Shown here one piece after another: positions 1 to 6,612 of a DNA stretch of 9,557 nt. Each line of letters opens with the position of its first letter. Positions within the stretch are counted from its first letter, which is position 1. The DNA is from Micrococcales bacterium (lineage in GTDB: Bacteria > Actinomycetota > Actinomycetes > Actinomycetales > Dermatophilaceae). The position numbers and the translations under genes are program-made. The stretch covers positions 1-9,557 of the forward strand of contig JAUNUZ010000060.1 in assembly GCA_030537915.1 (NCBI GenBank), written 5' to 3'. A model generated the notes under the pieces. It worked only from the letters and a program-made list of their open reading frames with translations. It made no database searches and was not told where the DNA came from.

Positions 1-140
1 CGGTCGAGCACGCGCTGGCCTTCGTGCTGGAGATCCTCCCCGCGTTCGCCTACCTGCACGACCTCGGGCTCCTCTACTGCGACTTCAAACCCGACAACCT
101 CATCCAGGTCGGTGATTCGGTCAAGCTCATCGACCTCGGC
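1..140 (+). pseudogene. pknG: PknG-like Ser/Thr kinase, catalytic-loop fragment (5' partial, frame broken near base 140)
   Basis: This is the middle of a protein kinase domain, entering from outside the window with codons at 3, 6, 9 and so on. The translation shows the helix before the catalytic loop (VLEILPAFAYLHDLGLLY), then the catalytic loop YCDFKPDN and the metal-binding DLG (LIDLG, bases 129-140). As in PknG, the residue before the catalytic Asp is not Arg, so this is a non-RD kinase. Directly after DLG the matching protein sequence jumps to another frame (ISSDIYTIGRTL, from base 142). The stretch that should lie between, holding the activation loop and the APE motif, is absent. By comparison with M. 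tuberculosis PknG recalled from memory, about 28-30 codons are missing, and the frame change requires a loss of 3n+2 bases. The upstream frame stays open to base 536 but encodes nonsense. This is either a real inactivating deletion or an assembly error. Residue matches to PknG make the family call firm. Confidence 0.8.
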
Positions 141-1335
141 GATCTCGTCGGACATCTACACGATCGGGCGGACGCTGGCAGTGCTGACGACCGAGTTCCG
201 CGGTTACCAGACGCGATACGCGACGTCGCTGCCGCCGCTCTCTACGATGCCGGCGTTCGAGCAGCACGAGTCCTTCTACCGACTCGTGGCCAAGGCGTGC
301 GCTCTGGACCCCGCCGACCGTTTCCAGACGATCGAGGAGCTGCGGATCCAGCTCTACGGCGTCCTGCGCCAGGTCGTCGCCGATCGGCGCGGTGGCGGCG
401 CAGCGAGCCAGACGATTCCCAGCTCGCTCTTCGAGGCACCGGTCGTTACCGGCGACTCCCTCGGCTGGTGGGAGCTGCCCGCGCTGCGGGTCGACGAGCA
501 CGACCCGATGCTCGGCTGGCTGCAGGCTCTGCGTGAGCTCGAACCGCAGCGGCGCGACAAGGAGCTCGCGTCGGCGCCCGAGCAGTCCGCCGAGGTGCTC
601 CTGGAACGGGCCCGGACCGCGCTCTACGCCGGACGGCACGCGGACGTCTCAACCTCCACAGATGCCCTACTCACCCAGGATCCGTGGGATTGGCGAGCCC
701 TGTGGGTGCTCGGCATCGACGCCTTGGCCCGCGACGACACCGCGCGTGCCCAGGCGGCTTTTACCACGGTGCACGAGCAGATCCCCGGGGAGTTGGCGCC
801 CCGCCTCGCACTCGGACTGACCTACGAGCTGGCGGGGGCGGCCGACAAGGCCGAGGCTGACTACCTCACCTGCCTGCGCACCGACAGCGCGTACACGACG
901 GCGGCCGCCTTCGGACTGGCGCGGTTGCGCTCTTCTCGAGGTGACGGTCGTGGTGCGATCACGGCGTTGGATCTCGTAGCGCCGGCCAGCGCGGCCTTCG
1001 GTCGCGCACGCTGGCTGCGCGCCGAGCTGTCCGTCCACCAGGGCGGCGGGCTGCCCGCCTACGACCAGGCGCTTCGCGACGGCGATCGACTAGACGCTGC
1101 CCCCATCCAGCGGGCCTCCTTCCGGGTGCGCGTGCTGGAGCAGGCGCTCGCGGAGGTCGCTGCGAATCCGCCGCCGCGCGGCACGACGATCGGCGGATTA
1201 GCAGCGACGCCCCGGCGGCTGCGGGTCGCCATGGAGGACGCCTACCGGGGGCTTGCCGCTCTCACCACCGAGCCCGGCGAACGCGCCGCGCTCGTCGACA
1301 AGGCCAACGAGGTGCGCCCATGGAGCCTGACATGA
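112..1335 (+). CDS. pknG: PknG-like kinase: end of kinase C-lobe plus TPR domain (3' part of the broken gene)
   Basis: The open frame (GTG at 112, no ribosome binding site, so probably not a true start) is 407 codons and meaningful from about residue 11. Residues 11-90 are the end of the kinase C-lobe (SDIYTIGRTLAVL, then ALDPADRF, the conserved Arg region). Residues about 155-390 form the alpha-helical TPR region typical of PknG, with the hallmark IPGELAPRLALGLTYELAG (224-242), AAAFGLARLRSSRGD (264-278) and a C-terminus ending VRPWSLT. In mycobacteria and corynebacteria PknG phosphorylates the FHA protein GarA/OdhI to control 2-oxoglutarate and glutamate metabolism. That role is known for the family and only inferred here. 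The stop TGA at 1333-1335 overlaps the phosphatase ATG, so translation of the two is likely coupled. If the frame break at about 140 is real, ribosomes from the true start would stop at 536 and coupling to the next gene would be lost unless an internal start is used. Confidence 0.75.
   Translation: MIRSSSSTSAISSDIYTIGRTLAVLTTEFRGYQTRYATSLPPLSTMPAFEQHESFYRLVAKACALDPADRFQTIEELRIQLYGVLRQVVADRRGGGAASQTIPSSLFEAPVVTGDSLGWWELPALRVDEHDPMLGWLQALRELEPQRRDKELASAPEQSAEVLLERARTALYAGRHADVSTSTDALLTQDPWDWRALWVLGIDALARDDTARAQAAFTTVHEQIPGELAPRLALGLTYELAGAADKAEADYLTCLRTDSAYTTAAAFGLARLRSSRGDGRGAITALDLVAPASAAFGRARWLRAELSVHQGGGLPAYDQALRDGDRLDAAPIQRASFRVRVLEQALAEVAANPPPRGTTIGGLAATPRRLRVAMEDAYRGLAALTTEPGERAALVDKANEVRPWSLT
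1322..1325 (+). promoter_or_regulatory. Ribosome binding site GGAG of the PP2C gene
   Basis: GGAG lies 6 bases before the ATG at 1332, inside the last codons of the kinase gene. It decides between two in-frame starts: the ATG at 1320 has no Shine-Dalgarno sequence and lies upstream of this one, whereas the ATG at 1332 has ideal spacing and makes the ATGA stop/start overlap used throughout the operon. Confidence 0.7.
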
Positions 1336-2606
1336 CCGAGCCGACCATCGATCCCGCCGCCATACCGCCGGGCGGTTCCCAAGTGCCGGTGTCGAAGGCG
1401 GAGGAAGCGGCAAGCGCGGCGACGCTTCAGGAACGCGAGGCCGAGGCAGTCGAGGCTGAGATGACGGAGAGGGGCGCACTCGAGGCCGCTGCGCCCGCCC
1501 CCGGCATGCTCGTGCTGGGGGCACCGCCCGCCTCCACTCCCGCGCTGCCCCCACCGCCGGTGGCGCCGAGTCTGCCCCCGTGCACGGACTGCGGTGGACG
1601 CTTCGGGGCGGACGGCTATTGCGAGCAGTGTGGGGCACGCCAGCCGAACCCCCGCCACCACTACGAGCAGAGCGCTCCAGAGCCCGGCGATGGCTCGAGG
1701 GCCTGGGTCGGCGGGGTCTGCGACCGTGGCATCCGCCACGTGAGCAACGAGGATGCACTCGCCCTGCACGCCGAGCCGGCAAGCCCGCGCCGCGCCGCCA
1801 TCGTCGTGTGCGACGGTGTGAGCACCTCCCGGCGCTCCGGCCGCGCGAGCCAAGCCGCCGCCGAAGCCGCCCTGGCCCTGCTCACCTCGACGCGTTCGCG
1901 GGGGCTGGCCGGGGTCGCGTCGGCTCTCGTCGGGGCGCTGGGCAGCCGTCTGGACGCCGCCGCCGACGCCGCCAACGAAGCGGTGCTCGGCGTCACGCTC
2001 GGTCCCGAGACCCCAGAGGACCGGGAGGACACCGGGATCGTCCACCTGTCCGACCCGGCCTGCACATTCGTCGCCGCGGTCATCGACGGCACGACGGCGG
2101 TCGTCGGTTCGGTCGGGGACTCTCGCGGCTATTGGCTGCCCGACGAGGGACCCGCCCGGCTGCTGACCCGAGACGACTCGTGGTCGGAGGAGCAGATCGC
2201 GGTGGGGATAAGCCGCGAGGTGGCCGAAGCGGCGCCCCAGGCACACTCCATCACCCGATGGCTGGGCACTGACGCCCCCGATCACACGCCCGCCAAGACG
2301 ACCGTCGACCTGGACGCCCCCGGCTGGCTCATGCTGTGCAGCGACGGGCTGTGGAACTACGCCTCCGACCCGACCGCGATCCGTCGCGTCGTCGACGAGA
2401 TCGCCCCGACGCTCGGGGGTGACCCGCTGCCTCTCGCACTCGCTCGGCGCCTCGCCGAGTGGGCCAACGCCCAGGGAGGCCGCGACAATGTCACGGTCGC
2501 GCTCGCACGGATCGACGGCCAGGGCACGCAGAGCAGCACCGACGCGAGCACCGCCACCGAGGGCACTCGCGCCCAACCTGAGGACCTGTCGGAAGGAGCG
2601 CGCTGA
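1332..2606 (+). CDS. PP2C-family Ser/Thr protein phosphatase with N-terminal zinc ribbon
   Basis: This 424-residue protein is predicted to be a cytosolic metal-dependent phosphatase that removes phosphate from Ser/Thr, most likely reversing the kinase encoded just upstream. Residues 1-82 are low-complexity, Ala/Glu- then Pro-rich, probably disordered. A zinc ribbon follows with Cys84, Cys87, Cys97 and Cys100 (CTDC and CEQC). The PP2C domain spans about 124-395: GVCDRGIRHVSNEDA (128-142, metal ligand Asp141), VVCDGVS (158-164, Asp161), VVGSVGDSRGYWL (257-269), MLCSDGLW (334-341, Asp338) and RDNVTVAL (384-391, Asp385). All expected metal-binding aspartates are present, so it should be active. 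There is no membrane segment, unlike PstP-type phosphatases. The start at 1332 is chosen from its GGAG and ATGA overlap. The stop TGA shares its last A with the next ATG. The last 30 residues are Ser/Thr/Glu-rich and likely flexible. Confidence 0.93.
   Translation: MTEPTIDPAAIPPGGSQVPVSKAEEAASAATLQEREAEAVEAEMTERGALEAAAPAPGMLVLGAPPASTPALPPPPVAPSLPPCTDCGGRFGADGYCEQCGARQPNPRHHYEQSAPEPGDGSRAWVGGVCDRGIRHVSNEDALALHAEPASPRRAAIVVCDGVSTSRRSGRASQAAAEAALALLTSTRSRGLAGVASALVGALGSRLDAAADAANEAVLGVTLGPETPEDREDTGIVHLSDPACTFVAAVIDGTTAVVGSVGDSRGYWLPDEGPARLLTRDDSWSEEQIAVGISREVAEAAPQAHSITRWLGTDAPDHTPAKTTVDLDAPGWLMLCSDGLWNYASDPTAIRRVVDEIAPTLGGDPLPLALARRLAEWANAQGGRDNVTVALARIDGQGTQSSTDASTATEGTRAQPEDLSEGAR
2591..2598 (+). 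promoter_or_regulatory. Strong ribosome binding site GGAAGGAG of the vWA gene
   Basis: GGAAGGAG ends 7 bases before the ATG at 2606, within the last phosphatase codons. It is the best Shine-Dalgarno sequence in the operon, so the vWA protein may be made in higher amount than its neighbours, and it fixes the start at the TGATG overlap. Confidence 0.75.
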
Positions 2607-3883
2607 TGGCCGAATTCACCGCAGCCGTCTACCAGAACGAGTTCCTGCCCGACGCCGGGACCGACGTCCACGCCATCGTCACCGTCACGTGCCGAGGCGC
2701 CGGTGGCGCCGGCCAGAGCGAGGCGGGGGACGCCGGCGAGATCATCGTCGTCGACACCTCCGGATCCATGGAGGAAGCCGGAGTGGCCGCAGCGCAGTAT
2801 GCCGCGGGGGCGGCCCTGGACCAGATCCTCGACGGCGTGTGGTTCGCCGTCATCGCGGGCAACCATCAGGCCCGGCTCTGCTTCCCAGACGGCTACTCCG
2901 CCGCAATGGTCCGCATGGACCCCTCGACCCGCGCCGCGGCCAAGGCGTCGTTGAACAGGCTGTATGCCGACGGCGGCACTGCCATGGGCACGTGGCTCCT
3001 CGCGGCAGCGCAGCTCTTCGACACCGTCCCGTCGCTGACCCAGCGACACGTCATCCTGCTCACCGACGGCGAGAACCAGCACGAGACCCCCCAACAGCTA
3101 TCGCAAGCGATCGCGACGGTGCGGGGCAGATTCCAGGCCGACTGTCGCGGCCTCGGCGCCGCGTGGCAGGTCGAGGAGGTCCGCCGCATCTCTCAGGCTC
3201 TGCTCGGCACCGTCGATCTCATCCCTCGTCGCGAGGACATGGCACTCGAATTCGAATCCCTCATGCGGACCTCGATGGGCCGCGGCATCGCCTCGGCGTC
3301 CCTGCGCGTCTGGGCGCCACAGGGGGCCGAGGTCCTCTTCGTCCGCCAGGTCGCCCCGACACTGGAGGACATGACGAACCGGCGCCAGCAGTTCAACGCG
3401 CTGACGGGTAGCTACCCGACCGGTTCGTGGGGCGATGAGTCCCGGGACTTCCATGTCGCGGTGCGGCTACCCGCGAAGTCGGTCGGTGCCGAGCAGCTCG
3501 CGGCGCGGGTGCAACTGGCGGTCGGCGACGAGGTCGTCGCGCAGGGACTCGTCAAGGCGAAGTGGTCGGCGGATGACACTCTGACGGCCCGGATCAATCC
3601 CGAAGTCGCGCACTACACGGGTCAGACGGAGCTTGCCTCGGCGATCCAGCAGGGCCTGGCCGCCAAGGCTGTCGGCGACGACATAACGGCCACCTCGAAG
3701 CTGGGGCGCGCCGTCCAGCTGGCCGTCGAGACCGGCGATGAGGGGGCGACCAACCGGCTGCGACGGGTCGTCGACATCGACGACGCCGCGACAGGCAGCG
3801 TGCGCCTGCGTCGAGGCGTCGATCGGCTGGACGAGATGGCACTCGACACCGCCTCGACCAAGACGACCCGGGTGCGCAAGTGA
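2606..3883 (+). CDS. vWA-domain protein of the phosphorylation module
   Basis: This is a 425-residue soluble protein with no signal peptide or membrane helix. The von Willebrand A domain runs from about residue 45 to 215 and carries a complete MIDAS metal site: DTSGS (Asp50, Ser52, Ser54), Thr124 in ADGGTAMG, and Asp153 in LLTDGEN. It should therefore bind Mg or Mn and a protein ligand. Residues about 230-345 look beta-rich (VRLPAKS, AARVQLAVGDEVVAQGLV), probably a sandwich domain. Residues about 350-400 are helical (KLGRAVQLAVETGDEGATNRL), and the chain ends in a basic Thr/Ser-rich tail, ALDTASTKTTRVRK. The gene lies between phosphatase and FHA genes with one-base and four-base overlaps. Arrangement with kinase and PP2C recalls TerY-P triads, where the vWA protein is thought to be a scaffold; here that role is inferred. 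The Thr-rich tail could be a kinase substrate read by the FHA neighbour. Confidence 0.92.
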   Translation: MAEFTAAVYQNEFLPDAGTDVHAIVTVTCRGAGGAGQSEAGDAGEIIVVDTSGSMEEAGVAAAQYAAGAALDQILDGVWFAVIAGNHQARLCFPDGYSAAMVRMDPSTRAAAKASLNRLYADGGTAMGTWLLAAAQLFDTVPSLTQRHVILLTDGENQHETPQQLSQAIATVRGRFQADCRGLGAAWQVEEVRRISQALLGTVDLIPRREDMALEFESLMRTSMGRGIASASLRVWAPQGAEVLFVRQVAPTLEDMTNRRQQFNALTGSYPTGSWGDESRDFHVAVRLPAKSVGAEQLAARVQLAVGDEVVAQGLVKAKWSADDTLTARINPEVAHYTGQTELASAIQQGLAAKAVGDDITATSKLGRAVQLAVETGDEGATNRLRRVVDIDDAATGSVRLRRGVDRLDEMALDTASTKTTRVRK

Positions 3884-5058
3884 GCTCGATCTGCCCGCAA
3901 GGACACCCGTCGGCAAGCACCGACTACTGCGACATCTGCGGTAGCCCGATGAGTGCGGCAGCAGGCGGCCCCTCGCTGACCTCAGCTCTCCCGCCGGCCG
4001 CGCCGGTGGCCGACGTCGGCCTGCCCCCCGGCTCCAAGACCGCACCGCCACTGCCCGGATCGGCGGGGTCACCCGGTTCGACCGCCCAGCGTTGCCCGAA
4101 CTGCGGCACCGTGAACGTCGCCGATGCGCTCTTCTGCGAGGCGTGCGGCTACGACTTCACGACCGGCGTCATGCCTCGACCCATCGCCCTCGCGGACGGG
4201 TCCTATCTGACGCCCGTGGAGCCCACGGGCTCGGACCTGGATGCCCCGCAGGTCGCGATGTCCCGTGCGGCCGAACACGCCGAACCCGTCAGCGACGGGC
4301 CGCAGACTCGGGTCGGCGCTGTGGCCAAGACCGCGGCCGCCCAGAACGAAACCACAGAGAACGAAGCCACCGAGGAAGCCGTTAAGAACGAAGACGCGGA
4401 CACCCAAGAGCCCCGGGCCGAGGGGTCCAAAACCGAGGACGACAGCGCCGAGGAGGGCGGGGCAGCGGCCGATGAGGGGGCGTCCGCTGCAAGCCCTGTG
4501 TCTCCCGGACCGCCCACTGAGCAGCCAACGCTCACCGACCAGCCAGCTATCGGGCAGTGGCCCGCGGCCGAGGTCGAGCCGCTCCCCGATACGGCTGCAC
4601 CGACCCGCTCGGGCAAGACCGCTGCCTACCGACCCCCGTCCCGCCAGACGGCCAAGGATTGGGTCACCGAGATTTGGATCGATCCGGATTGGTATGCCGT
4701 GCAGGACAGCTCCGAACCGTGCCCGTCACCCGGGGTGCCGGAGATCGTGCCCCTGCGCGATGGGGCCCTCGTCGGCCGGCCATCGGCGAGCCGCAGCATC
4801 CGCCCCGACATCGACGTCGGCACCGACACCGGCGTGAGTCGTCGCCAGGCCATCCTGTCCACCGACGGTCACCGCTGGTGGGTGGAGGATCTCGACTCCT
4901 CCAACGGCACCTTCGTCGGCCCGGCCAGCGGCCCCCTGCCGGCCGATCCGATCACCTCGCGCGTCGAGGTCGATGCGGATGATCGGATCTACGTCGGGGC
5001 CTGGACCCGGCTTGTCGTCCGCCCCGCCACGGACTCCGAGCACGCCGGACACGGCTGA
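3880..5058 (+). CDS. Zinc-ribbon and FHA domain protein (phosphothreonine reader)
   Basis: This 392-residue protein starts with GTG, chosen because the GTGA overlap with the vWA stop matches the operon pattern and because the zinc ligands begin at residue 5; the ribosome binding site is weak. Two N-terminal zinc ribbons are visible: Cys5, His9, Cys17, Cys20 (CPQGH and CDIC), and Cys72, Cys75, Cys86, Cys89 (CPNC and CEAC). Residues about 100-260 are low-complexity, with an acidic Asn/Glu/Thr stretch at 154-200, probably a flexible linker. The FHA domain occupies about 285-383: LVGR (Arg300), VSRRQA (319-324) and DLDSSNGTF (337-345), the loops that hold phosphothreonine in this family. The usual His of the SRxH loop is Gln323. 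The protein should dock onto a phosphothreonine made by the upstream kinase, possibly in the vWA protein or in the kinase itself. It is cytosolic by sequence. Confidence 0.92.
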   Translation: MSSICPQGHPSASTDYCDICGSPMSAAAGGPSLTSALPPAAPVADVGLPPGSKTAPPLPGSAGSPGSTAQRCPNCGTVNVADALFCEACGYDFTTGVMPRPIALADGSYLTPVEPTGSDLDAPQVAMSRAAEHAEPVSDGPQTRVGAVAKTAAAQNETTENEATEEAVKNEDADTQEPRAEGSKTEDDSAEEGGAAADEGASAASPVSPGPPTEQPTLTDQPAIGQWPAAEVEPLPDTAAPTRSGKTAAYRPPSRQTAKDWVTEIWIDPDWYAVQDSSEPCPSPGVPEIVPLRDGALVGRPSASRSIRPDIDVGTDTGVSRRQAILSTDGHRWWVEDLDSSNGTFVGPASGPLPADPITSRVEVDADDRIYVGAWTRLVVRPATDSEHAGHG

Positions 5059-5068
5059 GAACCACTGC

Positions 5069-6499
5069 TCACGACCCGCGCGCCGGGCGCGCCTGCCCGT
5101 TCGGCAACTCGGGCCCGACGTCCTCGGGCGCGCCATCCGGCCCGTGCGCAGACCCGTCAGGCGGCTGGTCAGCGGGACCATCCACACCCGCAGACTCCCC
5201 ATCGAGGTGGGCATGACCGCGGTCGCCAGACGCCTCTTCGATGACGGAATGGCCGTGGCTATCTCGTCGCAAGGGCATGTGCGCCGCGCGGATCGTCGCG
5301 TTGCCGAACGCGACGATGGGCACCGCGAACAGCGCTCCGGCGATCCCACCGAACGTCGTGCCGGCGAGCACCGCCATCGCGACGCCGAGCGGGTGCACCT
5401 CGACGGTCCGGGCCATGATGAGCGGCTGCAGCAGGTGCGCCTCGACCTGAATGAGCACGATGATCGTGATCGCCACGACGATAGCGGCAGCCGGGCCGTG
5501 CTCGATGAGGGTGACGACAACACACAGGGTGCCCGTCACCGTCATGCCGAGGATCGGGATGTAGGAGCCGATGAAGATCAGCACGGACAGCGCCGTCGCC
5601 ATCGGCACCCGCAGGATGACGAGCACGACAAAGACCGTTATCGCGTGCAGCAGAGCGATGATCGACTGCCCGCGCATGAACCCCCCCAGGGTTCGCCAGC
5701 CGAACCGGCCGACCGCATCGAGCCGCGCGCGCGAATAGACGGGCAGTAGCGACAGCGCCCAGGACCAGATGCGGTCGCCGTCGCGCAGCAGGAAGAAGGT
5801 CGCGAGCAGCAGCAGCAGAGTCCCGGCCAGCAGGTGCGTCAGCGCCGAGAGCGTTGTCAAAGCGCCGCTGACGAGCCGCTCCTGGTTGGCCGCAAATGCC
5901 CGCTGGAGCTCCTGGCTGTACTGCTCGACCTGGGCATCACTGAGCTGCAACGGCCCACGCTGGAACCACGTCGCGGCGACATCGACCATCGCGCTCACCT
6001 GCTCGGCCAGGCGTGGCGCGTTCGTGCGCACCTGGGTGCCGATGAAGCCGCTGATGAGGCCGATGACCCCGACCCCGACCAAGAGCGCCAGGAACGCCGC
6101 GAGCGAGTGCGGCACCCCGACCCGATCGCGCAACCACCGCTGCACGGGTGCGAGAACCGTCGTGAGAAGCAGCGCGACGACGAAGGGAATCGTGACGATG
6201 GGCATCATTGCGAGCACCCGCAGGAGCACGTAGGCGACGGCCCCGATGACAAGGAAGCGCCAGCTCCAGGCCGCCGCCTCCCGCATGGAGTCCGGGACCG
6301 TGCGACCGGACGCGGTGGCCGCCGCGTCCGGGGCGCCGAGGGCGGGCTCGTGCCACTCCACGGGATGCTTGGGTCGCTCGCGCAGACGTGCTTGCCGGAC
6401 CTCGCGCGCCTGACTCGTCAGCGTGCCGAGCCGACCGTAAACAGACGCAGCGCGCCCCCGACGATCGCCGCCGGCGTCCTCGAATTCGTCTGGCTGCAT
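5069..6499 (-). CDS. AI-2E family transporter
   Basis: This is a 476-residue integral membrane protein of the AI-2E/PerM family. Members export small molecules or serve as antiporters, and the substrate of this one cannot be read from sequence. After a charged cytosolic N-terminus (1-75) come hydrophobic segments at about 79-98, 101-118, 131-154, 218-238, 278-298, 302-332, 336-352 and 370-402. Family signatures are FIGSYIPILGMTVTGT (309-324) and EAHLLQPLIMARTVEVHPLG (353-372). The long loop at 155-215 is the usual amphipathic region between the third and fourth segments. The tail (405-476) is hydrophilic, rich in Gly, Asp, Pro and His, and probably disordered. The ATG at 6497-6499 is preceded by a GC-rich GGGGCGGG stretch that could act as a ribosome binding site; Met72 is a possible alternative start. 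The gene lies 113 bases downstream of the methyltransferase and converges with the FHA gene, the stops being 10 bases apart. Confidence 0.93.
   Translation of the reverse strand: MQPDEFEDAGGDRRGRAASVYGRLGTLTSQAREVRQARLRERPKHPVEWHEPALGAPDAAATASGRTVPDSMREAAAWSWRFLVIGAVAYVLLRVLAMMPIVTIPFVVALLLTTVLAPVQRWLRDRVGVPHSLAAFLALLVGVGVIGLISGFIGTQVRTNAPRLAEQVSAMVDVAATWFQRGPLQLSDAQVEQYSQELQRAFAANQERLVSGALTTLSALTHLLAGTLLLLLATFFLLRDGDRIWSWALSLLPVYSRARLDAVGRFGWRTLGGFMRGQSIIALLHAITVFVVLVILRVPMATALSVLIFIGSYIPILGMTVTGTLCVVVTLIEHGPAAAIVVAITIIVLIQVEAHLLQPLIMARTVEVHPLGVAMAVLAGTTFGGIAGALFAVPIVAFGNATIRAAHMPLRRDSHGHSVIEEASGDRGHAHLDGESAGVDGPADQPPDGSAHGPDGAPEDVGPELPNGQARPARGS
5078..5092. terminator. Possible hairpin at the convergent gene ends
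   Basis: GCGCGC-CGG-GCGCGC is a perfect 6-bp inverted repeat with a 3-base loop. It lies 20 bases past the FHA stop and inside the last codons of the AI-2E gene. There is no T-run on either strand, so intrinsic termination is uncertain. Its place between two converging transcripts is the main support. Confidence 0.25.
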
Positions 6500-6612
6500 G
6501 CCCGCCCCGCATCGACTCTGGCATGGACGCCCCTGCGCCGTCGCATGCTGTGCTGTTCATTGTGCGCGAGGACACCGACAAGGTCGCTACCGGCGGGTCC
6601 CCGTCGCCCCCT

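Noticed and set aside
120..165. Programmed ribosomal frameshift in the kinase gene
   Set aside because: No slippery run is present, and a shift would still leave the activation loop and APE region missing, so a deletion or assembly error explains it better.
1242..2576. Long minus-strand frame opposite the phosphatase gene (444 codons)
   Set aside because: It is longer than the phosphatase but shows only Gly/Arg/Ala-rich low-complexity protein with no motif, while the plus strand holds every PP2C motif in order. High GC makes long antisense frames common.
2419..3411. Second plus-strand frame overlapping the phosphatase end and vWA gene (330 codons)
   Set aside because: It is an Arg/Pro/Gly-rich shadow frame; the overlapping frame holds the MIDAS motif and uses a strong ribosome binding site.
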